From: Sordaria brevicollis
Taxonomy: Eukaryota > Ascomycota > Sordariomycetes > Sordariales > Sordariaceae
NCBI GenBank assembly: GCA_033439795.1
Contig: JAUTDP010000003.1
Location: 3,348,001 to 3,412,000, forward strand
DNA length: 64,000 bases
Direction: 5' to 3'
In this document: positions 1-9,872 of the stretch, in pieces
Layout: each line of letters begins with the position of its first letter
Position numbering within the stretch: position 1 is the first letter of the stretch
Position numbers and translations under genes: made by a program
The notes under the pieces: generated by a model
Database searches by the model: none
The model's input: only the letters and a program-made list of their open reading frames with translations
Told to the model about the DNA's origin: nothing

Positions 1-379
1 ATTAAAACTTTAAGCGGGGCAATATTATAGCGAACAGGAAATTAAGAAGGTTTAAGAGCGGATAAATTATAAATAGGAGTAAAATTAATTTAGGGAGCGG
101 GCTTCTTTTAAGGAACGGGCTTATTTTAAAGAACGGATTTCGTCTTAAAAGCGGCCGAGGGTATAACCATTAGGGCTAATTCTTATATCGCGGTTAAGGA
201 AATAGCCTTAGGAGCCAACGTATTCTCTTTAAGAGGAATCGTTATTAAAATAAATTTAAATAAAGCCCTAATAGCGGCGACTATAACGTTATTAAAAATA
301 GCGCGTAATATTACAATCAATTCGTTAAATAAATTTATAGTAAGGTAACGACTATAATAGTACTTAAATTATACGTTAT

Positions 380-700
380 ACGCGTCGTAATTAATCTCGG
401 GTTTATAGAATTATATCTATAGGAAACCCAAAATCACGGGGTACTTAAAGGAAATATTATATATTAAAAAAGTAACGACCTTATTATAAAATCCGATACG
501 GAGCCTAACCCTTACCCCTTTAGAAATAACGCCTTTAATTATACTATCGGTTAAAATTAACTTCTTTAAGCGTTGAAATTTAAAACGCAGAAGGTTATTT
601 TTTATTATAAAAAAATAATTAATAAAAGTAAACGTAAAGTATCTACTATTAACGAAAATAATATAATAATTTTTATACAAGCCGGTTATTACGTAGGAAA
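380..700 (-). pseudogene. Retropepsin-type protease relic of the gypsy element
   Basis: The longest open stretch here (417-680, minus) reads SKGVRVRLRIG followed by KYPVILGFL. This matches the fungal gypsy protease pattern, in which a beta-strand carrying VRLRIG precedes a (K/D)YPVILG segment that leads to a Trp-Leu. Further upstream on the same strand the frame is broken. The piece sits directly downstream of gag in minus-strand order, as expected for gag-pro-pol. No active-site DTGA/DSGA could be read with certainty, probably because of RIP. Confidence 0.55.
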
Positions 701-899
701 AAAAGAATATTAAATTTGGAGTAATAAAACTATTTAAAAATTAAATCTATATTTCTTCTAAACCCTTTAATTCCAAAGAATTTGAAACCTTATCCTTCTT
801 AATTAAAAATCGTAATAACCGCCAAGGCCTTTATACGCAATTAGGTACAAAGGCTATTCGTTTTCCGGAACGTTATAATACTCCTCACCCTCGGCGGCT

Positions 900-2400
900 A
901 AAACGGCGAAGGTAATAAGGGCGGCTAAAATAATATTAATAGCGCGGACCTTAATTTACTAACCCTAATTACGCTTCTTCTTCTTCTTATTACCTTTACC
1001 CTTATTATTTTAACAGCCCTTATCGCCGTAATTTATCGAATTAATATAATTACAGTTAATATAACCCTTCTAATTATAATAGTAGTAAAGGCCCTTACGT
1101 ATACGCTAATTGAAAATATCCTTATAAATAAATACAATTAAATCGATAGCGTCTAAATCTATTTTATTACTACCTTAATTAACGGGAATATTATTAGGAT
1201 TAATACAAAGGGCGGAATTAAAGCCAATAATAAAGATAGTACTAATAATAAATAAATTAAGGGCGCGGTTAATTATCTTCTAACGGTAATCGGCATCCTC
1301 GAAATTAGTAGCAATAATACGGTACAAATCGAACCAAACGTAAAAATTATTAACGGCCGGGGGGTTATAATAAATAAAACCGTTATAAAGACGTTTATTA
1401 ATTTTATTATAAAGGTAATAAACTTTTATAATATTATTATAACCGATTAAATTGCAAAAATTAATAAATTCTTACTTAAATTCAATAAAGGGGCGGTTCT
1501 TTATATAATACTCCTCGAAACGGCGGCTAACGTCGTTAATTAAATTAATATTCTCAAAACGTTTAACCAAATAATTTATAAACTCCTTTTTAATTTTCTA
1601 ACGCCAAATATCTTCGGGCTTATCGTTTTAAATAACTTAAAATTCTTTACGGATATTAAATAGGATTTTCGGGCCTAAAAATATAATTGTTTTAATAATT
1701 TTAATACCCTTATTAGGGTAGAAGAAGGTATCGACTTTCTATTAAAATTAAATATAAAAACGCTAAACGGCGAAGATTTCGCAACGGGTAATAGCGCCGC
1801 TAAATTCCTTTCTTATAAAAATAAAAAGGTTATTAATAATTTAACGGTAATTAAATATAATATTAATATTAGTAATCTTATCCGTAATATTCGTATTAAA
1901 TTAAATTGTAAATTTCGAAATAGTATCGCAAAGAGTATTATTATACTTATCGGCGGTAAATTTATTAGTTTTAAAGGATTAATACTTAGCAATAAATTAA
2001 TAATATTTAAAATTTACGTCGTCGAATATATTCTAAACGTCGTTAGTAATATAATAATTAATAAATATTTCCTCGTAATAATCCTTAATAATAAATAAAA
2101 TCTCAACGTAAATACGGGTAATAGGTATAATAATCGAACGGAAAGCGGAGTATCCGACGATAATACTAATTCCGGATAAATAATCTTCGGAGACCGTTTC
2201 CTTATCCTCGTCCTCTTCGACAACGGTAATAAAGCTATTAATACTTTAAAAGATAAGAAATTCGCGCAAAATAGTAACATAAACGTTAATATTATAAATA
2301 AATAAATCGTCTACTGTAAAAAGTTTATTAATATTCAAAGAGCGAAAAGTCGTAAGGAATTCGTCGTCGCTTCCTAAAAAGTGCGCAAAATCGCTATTAC
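900..2400 (-). pseudogene. Gag polyprotein relic with mutated CCHC zinc knuckle
   Basis: Reading the minus strand through stops gives a capsid-like helical region around 1260-1600, with segments such as NRPFIEFK and NPPAVNNFYVWFDLYR. A zinc knuckle follows at about 1045-1086. The knuckle reads YYYYN-stop-KGYINCNY, which fits C-x2-C-x4-H-x4-C with all three Cys and the His changed to Tyr and Gln changed to a stop. These are all G:C-to-A:T transitions. A Lys-rich tail (about 970-1000) follows the knuckle. The frame is dead. Confidence 0.65.
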
Positions 2401-2640
2401 TATTTATACTAAATATTAACGAACGGAAAAAAGGTTTACAACTTACAAAACGATCTCAAAAACGGAGAGAAAAAAAGAAAGAAACGTAGCGCTTACCTTT
2501 ATCCACTAAATAAAAAGAAGGCTACCCTTATTCCTTAAATAAAGGGACGCGGCTCTAATAAATAATTAACGGTCGAAGCTATCGCAACGAAAGAAACTAC
2601 CCTAACTATCGAAAAAAAAAGAAAATACTAGGTTCAACGA

Positions 2641-2995
2641 TTCACAAATAAAGCGATCCTAATATACTTAAATAATCGAAAATTATACGTTATAAACGCA
2701 ATAGTAAAGTATAATATATTATTACGGGTAAATACAATTAAAATAAATAGAATAAGATATACAATATTATACGAAGAAGGAAAAGAGGAAAGGGAGCGAA
2801 GTTGTACGCGGGTAGTTGCCCTTATAAAGGTACGGCACACAGACTATGTGCGCGTAGGGCGCGCGTAGTCATATAACCGGGACCGCGACCGTATCGCTGT
2901 ACGACCGCGGCGGCGGGCTAGCCGAATAAGGTTATAATTATCTTAGTAGTAATTACAACCTTGGCACAAGCACGTAACTAAGTCACGTACAGTCA
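2641..2995 (-). repeat. Probable 5' LTR of the left gypsy element
   Basis: Upstream of gag on the minus strand is a segment that keeps GC-rich CpG patches (about 2820-2930) and contains a TATA-like TTTATAAGG near 2820-2830 (minus strand). It is bounded on its outer side by a TGACTGTACGTGAC start (minus strand, ending at 2995 on plus). The inner boundary near 2631-2641 is uncertain. No second copy is in the window, so LTR identity rests on position and architecture only. Confidence 0.4.
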
Positions 2996-3169
2996 CTAGG
3001 CTAAGCCTGTGATAAAAGGTGCTTTTTTCTAAAAATTTCTGAAAATCTCGAGCTTAGTACGCCATTATAATATTTGCTACCCTTTGTACTTAGTATATTT
3101 TAGCGCCCTTCTTAGTATATATATTAGTATAATATACCTTCTATAGAATTTAACCGTAATAATACTTTT

Positions 3170-4440
3170 AATACTATAATTATATTACGCTACATTACCA
3201 AGTCGAACGCTATCTTCTAACGTATATGTAAGGTAAGGGTAACGATCGCTTCGTTAATTATAATATTATTTGCGATACGATTTAGGCTTCGTATCCTTAT
3301 TAATTTCGACCTATTAAAGGGGGTTTTTATTATTAAAAAACTATTAATAGAGTATAACGGTCGATTATAATCCTTTATTCGAATATATATAAGGACGTTC
3401 TTTAAATTATATATATAATTATAATATAACGGTAATATTATACCGAAGAAGAGGTTGGATACCGACGAATAAGTATTAATATTCTTAGTAATAATAATGT
3501 AAAATTTAATTCGTCGAATAACTTTATATATTTTTAGTAGAAGAATTTTTATAATTTATTAATTAATTATTTCCTCTATTATAAATTTAATAATAGCGTT
3601 AATTTATTAAACCGTTATTAGGGTATTCTATAACGTTCTTCGAGGATACCTTCGTTTTACCTAATCGAAAATACAATTACTATAGTTATAAATATTATTT
3701 ATTATTGAATAAAACCCTAAAATATATCCCTTTTTCGAAAACGTACTAGGCGCTATTAATAGATTATACTTTCCTATTATTATTAAATATAACGAATAGG
3801 CGCTATAAAGGAATTGTAAAGGTAGTTTATCGATAAATATAATAATAATTTATAATTTTAATAGTCGTATTATATATTTACTACCCGGGTATGAGGGTTC
3901 TGCTACCGATATAAGGGTATTTAATTATACGTTTACGAAAGGATTTATTATCCCCCTAAATTACTTTTACTTAGCCGACGTAGGTTATAACTATTTTTAT
4001 CGATTATTAATCCCCTATTATAGCGTTTAATACTATTTTTAAAAATCGACGAAAGCGGGGTTACGACCGGCAAATTATAAGGAGTTATATAATTTAAAGT
4101 ATAATTAAATAAGGGTTATAATCGAAAAGGTAATTAATAAATTTAAATTAACCTTCTATTATTATATTATTCGATTATATTACCCTAAGGAAGTAACTAT
4201 TTAAATACTCTTAGCCACCGCTAGCATTTTCAACTTTATAATCGAATATAGTAATATTAATATTAATAATAATAAATTTATCGATATTTATAAAAATAGG
4301 AGGGTAACCGACGGTAGTAACGATTTTATTCGTAAGGAATTAACCGGCGGGGTTAGTAATACGATAGCGCGTTATCGCAATAGAATCGCAAAGGCAATAT
4401 AGAAGGATTATTATAGGGTTTTAAAAGAGAGGGGGGAGTA
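3170..4440 (+). pseudogene. PIF/Harbinger (HARBI1-like, DDE_Tnp_4) transposase relic
   Basis: Read through its stops, the plus strand gives a Harbinger DDE endonuclease. The ordered motifs are GAINRLYFPI (about 3750), RNCKGSLSINIIIIYNF, LPGYEGSATDIRVF (about 3890), FYLADVGYNYFYRLLIPY, KAGLRPANYKELYNL, VIIEKVINKFKLTF and ATASIFNFIIEY (about 4230). Family members have GA(V/L)DGTH at the first motif, so the first catalytic Asp appears mutated to Asn (GAC to AAT). The second Asp in YLADVGY and the Glu in IIEK are still readable. In-frame TAA and TAG codons where Gln or Trp are expected show RIP. The N-terminal half (3170-3640) is too degraded to delimit. Confidence 0.8.
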
Positions 4441-6480
4441 GAATAGAATTAATAATATAAAGAAAGGGAGGGAAAAGGTAATCGAAAAAGGAGGGGAAAA
4501 TATATTATATATTAAAAGATAGGTTAAAGAGGGTTATATAAAGTGCTCGATAATTAAATAGATAAAAAAATCCTAAATATAGCCAATTTGGGATTTCTAA
4601 TAAAATTCGAAAAAAAAAAACGTAAAAAGGCTATATTTCTAATTATTTATATAAAATATATAATTATATCGATCTATATAAAAAAATCTAAAAATAATTA
4701 AAAATTTGAATATTTATTCAAAATCGAAAAGTTTATTAATGTAAAGGATATTTACCAATCTACGTTATATTAAAATATTAATACCCGCTAGAGACCCATA
4801 TCGTAAATCCTCCCCTTTTAATACTATTACCCTTATTTCGAAATTTTTATTAATTTTAATATAAAAAAAGTAGTAAATATAATAAATTGAAATTATTATA
4901 ACATTTTTTTTATATTAAAATTGAATAAATATAAGGTTTTATTATATTGCGGTAAAAATAGCGAAAAAAAATAAATATAGGGAAAACGGGAGGTCCTACG
5001 CGTTAATACACTTTAATAAGGGAAACGAAGGGTAAATATAATAAATATAAAAATAAACCCGCTAAATTTTAGCGCGTTTATAAGGTAATTACTAATCCCC
5101 CTCTAATTCCTCTTCGATTTTATTAAAATATTTCTATTTTATTTCTAATTTTAATAAATAAAATCTTTTAACTTTACACTTAGAATCCTCCTATTTAATT
5201 TACACTATTTTAATAATATTATTATTAATTTTATTATATTAATTAGCGTTAAAGATTTCTATTGCGCGTATAAACTATTTCGAATTGGATTTAATTTTTA
5301 AGGAATATATAAGAGTTTCGAATCTTTAAAGAAGCGTTTTAATATACGAAACCTTCTTTTTCTTTTTAGGATCGACCCCTCTATTAATAACTCTTTTAAA
5401 AATACGAATATAAGTAAGAATAAATAGACTTTTATTATTATAGTTATTATTCCTTTTATCTTCGTCGTTATTTATTTCCGCCTCGATTTCTTCGTTTCTA
5501 AATAATAACGGGTCGATTTAAAAAAGCGTTACGATAGAGGCGCTAATCGCGCCGCGGTTATCCTAAAAAACGCGTTCTATTAATTCGAAGTTGGGAAAAC
5601 GGTTATACCGAAAAGTATTAATTTTAGGATATTCCTATTATTTAATTGTAAATAAACTTCTACTAAAAAATATATTAGCAATATATTTATTTAAATTAGG
5701 CGGTCTTAAATATTATTAAATATAATAATCAAATCCGAATCGTAATTGCGACCGAACTTAAAAAGACTTTATATAAATAATTATAGCCGATATTTAATTT
5801 TTAGCGCGCTATATTTATTACGTATTTATTTAATAATTATAATAAAATTAATATTAGTAAAGTCGTCGATAATAAAGTAGTATATCGATTCTTTAAAACT
5901 ATTTTAATTAATACTATTATTAATAATAGTAATTACGAGGATTTTAAGAAGGCGGCGCTCTATTTGCGTAAATTAATGGGTTTTATAAGTATTAGCTTTA
6001 TTATTCTTCCTTTTATTAATTCCTTAGGTAGATAAGGGTATTATTTACGATACCGTTACTTAGGAGGGATTAATTTAGGAGGGATTAATTTATAAAATTA
6101 AAACAGGTTAGGAGAATTAGGAATCTATAATATATTAGGTCGATTACTAAGTCGATTATAGAATCGATTACGTATATAATTAGGAAGAGTCTATATTAAA
6201 TAGGTAGTAATTATTATACCTCTTTTATAGATATAATAAATCCGTTACCTTTTTATTTACGACCGTATATTTAATTTATTTAAATTCGACTTCGGAAACC
6301 ACCTTCGAAAAAATTTATAGAGCGAACGTAATAAGGGGGTGGCGATATTAAAAACTATTCAAATATAGCGTAGAAGCGCCTATTTAATATTATAAAAGAT
6401 TAGAATATTCGAAGCTATTTACAAAGCCCCCGCTAGAGCTCTGGCCAATCTTAAATAGTCTAAATTTATAATAACGTAAA
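4441..6480. other. RIP-mutated AT-rich DNA without a recognisable gene
   Basis: This continues the AT-rich block after the Harbinger transposase. The minus strand between about 6260 and 5100 gives low-complexity, acidic and basic peptide fragments broken by stops. That position could hold the second (MYB/SANT-like) ORF usual in PIF/Harbinger elements, but no motif supports it. A 15-bp unit is repeated twice at 6062-6092. No terminal repeat pairing with the region near 2996 was found. The AT-rich composition ends at about 6480. Confidence 0.5.
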
Positions 6481-6489
6481 AGATTACGA

Positions 6490-7320
6490 TTCTAACTGGG
6501 TGGGGTTTACTAACCAAGCAGATTCTTGGCAGACTACTCTTAGCGCTGGTTAACACTGGTCTGTGCAGCCTGCTTACCGAAAGTACTAGTTTCTGACTGC
6601 AGTCAGTAAAAAAATGCGAAGAGATCACCCTCTGAGACACCGATGCTGCCGGCCACAATGGGATTGTCAATGAACTTTCCCATTTTCTGCGAAAATAAGT
6701 CGCCGAACCCGGCTTGAAGAGGAGGAAAAGGGGAGATAGCAGATAACAGCCTGGAGATCATGCCCGGCTCAGATGGCGTCTTCTTCCAAGCGGGGGAATC
6801 ATGTCCGTGGCTTTGGCTGAGCTGACACTGTTGAAGGACAGAAAGTGGAAGGAAAGACCCAATGAGTGTTGGACATATCGTACCTTCCGCATTCTGCAGT
6901 GTTGCCCTCTGTCTTCAGCCTCCCATTTGCTGCTCTCACAGAGCCTCTATCAAGGAAAGCCGGCCTTGCCGTTTCTTAACGAACATCATTCTGCAGTTCC
7001 CATCACACAATGTTCAACCAGTCACCCGGCCTTCTGCAAAACGTATCCAGTTCTATCAGTATCACTGCGTCACCAGTCTCAGATATCAGGTTGTTGTGCA
7101 GTGTTACACTTAACAACTTAGAGGTCGATCTTTTTTTTCTCTCTTGTCTGCTCTATTCTTCGGCAATCCCCAACTCCGAGGGACTTTTTCCCTTTTCAAA
7201 ATATTCTCATCCATTGTCTGCTACCGCAACCCAAAACAGAGGCTCAGCAATACAATACTACGACATCATCAACCTCGCATATAGTCGACAGGGTCCTTTT
7301 CAATATAATATAGCATAGCA
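6490..7320. other. Unmutated island with no supported gene
   Basis: Normal base composition resumes here between two RIP-mutated blocks. Three overlapping open frames of 83-106 codons on the plus strand (6801-7318) lack family motifs, show no splice structure and overlap one another. I do not call a gene. It may be intergenic DNA or the remains of a gene that cannot be recognised. Confidence 0.5.
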
Positions 7321-7338
7321 CCAAAAGTCTGTGTGCAC
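7321..7338. repeat. Left terminal inverted repeat of the Tc1/mariner element
   Basis: This 18-bp repeat pairs with 8681-8698 with one mismatch. It lies just outside the AT-rich part, so most of its CpA sites are unmutated. Confidence 0.8.
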
Positions 7339-7468
7339 ACCCCACTTTCTGAAAATAGCCAATCAGACTCTGGATTTCAACCCCGTTTTTTTCAACCAAT
7401 TAAAATGCAACCAAAAAATGAAGCTATTTATAAGAAAGCTTTAAATCAGGGCTTCAATATTTTGTATA

Positions 7469-8596
7469 CTAACCCTTAGCTTTCCGGACTACCTCTAACC
7501 TACGAGGAATAAATTCTATTAGCCTATTAATAAAGTTCTGGGGTACCTTTTCCTAATACTCCTTTAAAACCCGGTAAAATAGTTAAATATTAGCCTTATT
7601 TAAGGTCAATTCGGAAAGATTAGGGTAATCCGTTATTAAAATCTCCTTTATCTTTTTTTAAACGTATTTAATAGGGTTGAAATTTAAATTGTAAGTAGGC
7701 TAATAAATAATTTAAATCCTATACTCTTCCAATTATTCCTTAACTTCGAAGGAAATATAAATAAGGGCGTTATTTTATTAGAAAAAGGTATTTAGGATAT
7801 AATTTGGGAATAAGTTTTCCTTAAAAACCTTTAAATAATTTTAGGTAGTATACCTATTCTTCTTTATATCCGGATTTTTTTTTATAATAATAAGGGGGGA
7901 CCTCCCCCCCTTTTAAATCCTCCCTTAAATTATTATTTTTAAAATATATTTATTATAGGCTTTTAAATTAATTTTATTTTTATCCTATTTCTTTTCCGGC
8001 TTCCGGAAGATCTATCCGGTATTAGAATTAAGAGCGTTTTAAATAATAGATTTATTAAAATAAGAACCTTAAAAAAAAGATTTAGGTTAAAAAAAAGAAA
8101 AAAGGAGGGGGGTAATTACTATTGGCTTTACTTTTATTAATTTTTAGTTTTTACCCTTCTATTTTCGAATAAATAAGAGCCTTTATTTTACTTTTAATAA
8201 AGTAAATTTTATTCTTTTTTAATTCCTCTATTTACGATAGTAAATTCGAAGTAAATACCTTCGAAGGGTAATAATGCCCGGTTTACCGGGGATATAATTT
8301 CGAAATTTATTTTAAAATATTTTAAAAAACTTTTTAAGCCGTAATATTATTCGACGGATAGAATAAGGTTTTACCTTCTTAAGACGGCCTTTTTTAAGCC
8401 TTAAAAGGAAGGATTAATAAAGTTGGAACTTTTTAATGGTATTAGTAATGGTATTGCGGTAATAGTTAAATTTCTGTATAATAGCGGTATAGTTATGCCC
8501 CGCTATTATAAGGCTATAGATAGTTGTACGAATAGCCTTATTAAGCTCCCTATTAGGGCGTCGATTGGCCGTTAGAATGGACCCGATTTTATCCAT
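7469..8596 (-). pseudogene. Tc1/mariner-type transposase relic
   Basis: From an ATG at 8596 (minus) the protein starts MDKIGSILTANRRPN and gives an intact N-terminal helix-turn-helix ending at the first stop, near 8414 (RTTIYSLIIAGHNYTA, NTITNTIKKFQL). Further on, stops accumulate. The catalytic-domain end is still readable: a stop (TAG for TGG) then PTYNLNFNPIKYV near 7690, matching the WPxYSxDLNPIExxW box that contains the third catalytic region. The C-terminus reads RLIEFIPRRLEVVRKAKG before the stop at 7469-7471. Without its stops the frame would be about 375 codons, normal for the family. Asp to Asn changes fit RIP. Confidence 0.75.
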
Positions 8597-8680
8597 TTTG
8601 CTGCAGATTTGGTTGAGTTGTGGCCAAAGAAAGAAAAAAGGAAAAAAACCGAAGTGGTGAAAAATTTGGAAAGTGGACCA

Positions 8681-8698
8681 GTGCACATAGACTTTTGG
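8681..8698. repeat. Right terminal inverted repeat of the Tc1/mariner element
   Basis: Reads GTGCACATAGACTTTTGG on plus and is the inverted partner of 7321-7338. It is followed by TA. Confidence 0.8.
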
Positions 8699-9872
8699 TA
8701 CCCCACTGTAGCATGAGCTGAGCCCTGGCGAGATTAGCCGTGCATGGACCCGACCCAATCTCTGCCACTCCCAGCCACAGATTCTGCTCAGGAACCGCGA
8801 TTTCGACACCCATACCACGACCCCTGGACAAGTCTGAAGCTATCGTTACCATCCTTGGCTACCCCATTGTCCCCATTTCACCAGGCTTGGCTGTGTCCTG
8901 CATCGCACACATCCACGAGCCGTGAGAGCCGTGCAACTGCAACTGTCCTCTCTTCCTAGAACCCCAGGCCAAAGCGTGTTTTCGATCCAACCTCTCGCTC
9001 TCGGTCCCCAGCCCAGCTGTACACCCCCAAACCCAAGCCTATCTAGGAACCTGGCACTGTTCTCCTCGCGAGCTGACGAACGAGAAGGCCGGAGAAGCGA
9101 GGAGTTCCATCATCGACCAAAGACCGGGGGCGGCTTGAAATAGGGCAAGGGCCCTGCCTTCTTTTTGGCTCACTCCCAAGATCTGGCAACCCCGATTTTC
9201 CTCCTGATATGGATCGTTTTGTCGCCGACTTGGTGGATAGTATCGACGACTTTTTACAACATCATATTCTGGGGTACGACTGGGATCCATAGTTGCTGCT
9301 GTGTCAACGAACGAAGCGTGTGTGTTGGCACTCAGCCCTCTTTTCTTACCTTGCCAGCCTGGTACGACGACGCTATACTAGCACGACACCATCATCGCCA
9401 GCAACAAAAACCTTCCCCTCCCCTGTCCCCCACAGCAATAAACCTCGCAATTCCCTCTTGTCTTCGCCACGGCGGCTCCAGCTCCCTGATATCCTCGCTT
9501 GTCTCGTCGAATCTCTGGCTCTTGGTCGACTTCGAAACACGTGCATCGAGTTTCAGAAAGAACGACTCTTCGCTGTCGCATCTACACACCTTTAAGCGCC
9601 GTCCACTAAGATTGCTTCCCCAGCTTCGACTCTGAAGCAGTGCGGCGCTTCCGCACCAGTCTCAGCACTCTGATTGGCCAGAGCCTTCCACCCTTCATCA
9701 ATAACGACATCAACAGTATCCAGCAATACTACCTTCTATCTGCTTCAGAAGCTTCCAACGAAACGCAGCCGCCCGTATTTGACAGCTTCTACTTCACTTA
9801 TATTACCATCCGCCCCTTCGTCTAGACCCGTCCACGAAAGAGTGTGGACGAGTCAACTATAGATAATACGGC
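8699..9872. other. Upstream region and probable 5' leader of the CBM48 gene
   Basis: Normal-composition DNA between the Tc1 relic and the CBM48 start codon. Several short open frames (largest 156 codons, 9165-9635) overlap in different frames on both strands and have no recognisable domain. The pyrimidine-rich, CAA-containing stretch from about 9640 to 9870 looks like a leader. A long 5' UTR is plausible but not shown. Confidence 0.4.

Larger units (their letters stand above)
1..2995 (-). mobile_element. RIP-mutated Ty3/gypsy LTR retrotransposon, 5' half, running off the left edge
   Basis: This AT-rich block holds a retroelement read on the minus strand. In order along that strand come a probable LTR, gag, a CCHC zinc knuckle and an aspartyl protease. 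Reverse transcriptase and integrase would lie to the left of the window. Stops interrupt every frame, and many codons show the expected RIP outcomes: Cys and His read as Tyr, Gln as stop, Asp as Asn. The gag and protease type supports Ty3/gypsy rather than copia. The exact right boundary, set here at the TG/CA-type end at 2995, is inferred. Confidence 0.7.
7321..8698 (-). mobile_element. Tc1/mariner-type DNA transposon, RIP-mutated, complete with TIRs
   Basis: The element is 1378 bp, the usual Tc1/mariner size. Its ends are inverted copies: 7321-7338 begins CCAAAAGTCTGTGTGCAC, and the complement of 8681-8698 differs at one base (G to A). Similarity continues inward more weakly (CCACTTTC). A TA dinucleotide flanks the right end (8699-8700). 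The left flank is CA, so the TA target duplication is not intact. A single transposase frame fills the inside on the minus strand. Confidence 0.8.

Noticed and set aside
6062..6092. Two-copy 15-bp direct repeat resembling a small satellite or CRISPR-like unit
   Set aside because: Only two units, no spacers, and the DNA is a mutated eukaryotic transposon block.
9165..9635. 156-codon plus frame upstream of the CBM48 gene
   Set aside because: Overlaps three other frames, lacks any motif, and fits a long leader better than a gene.
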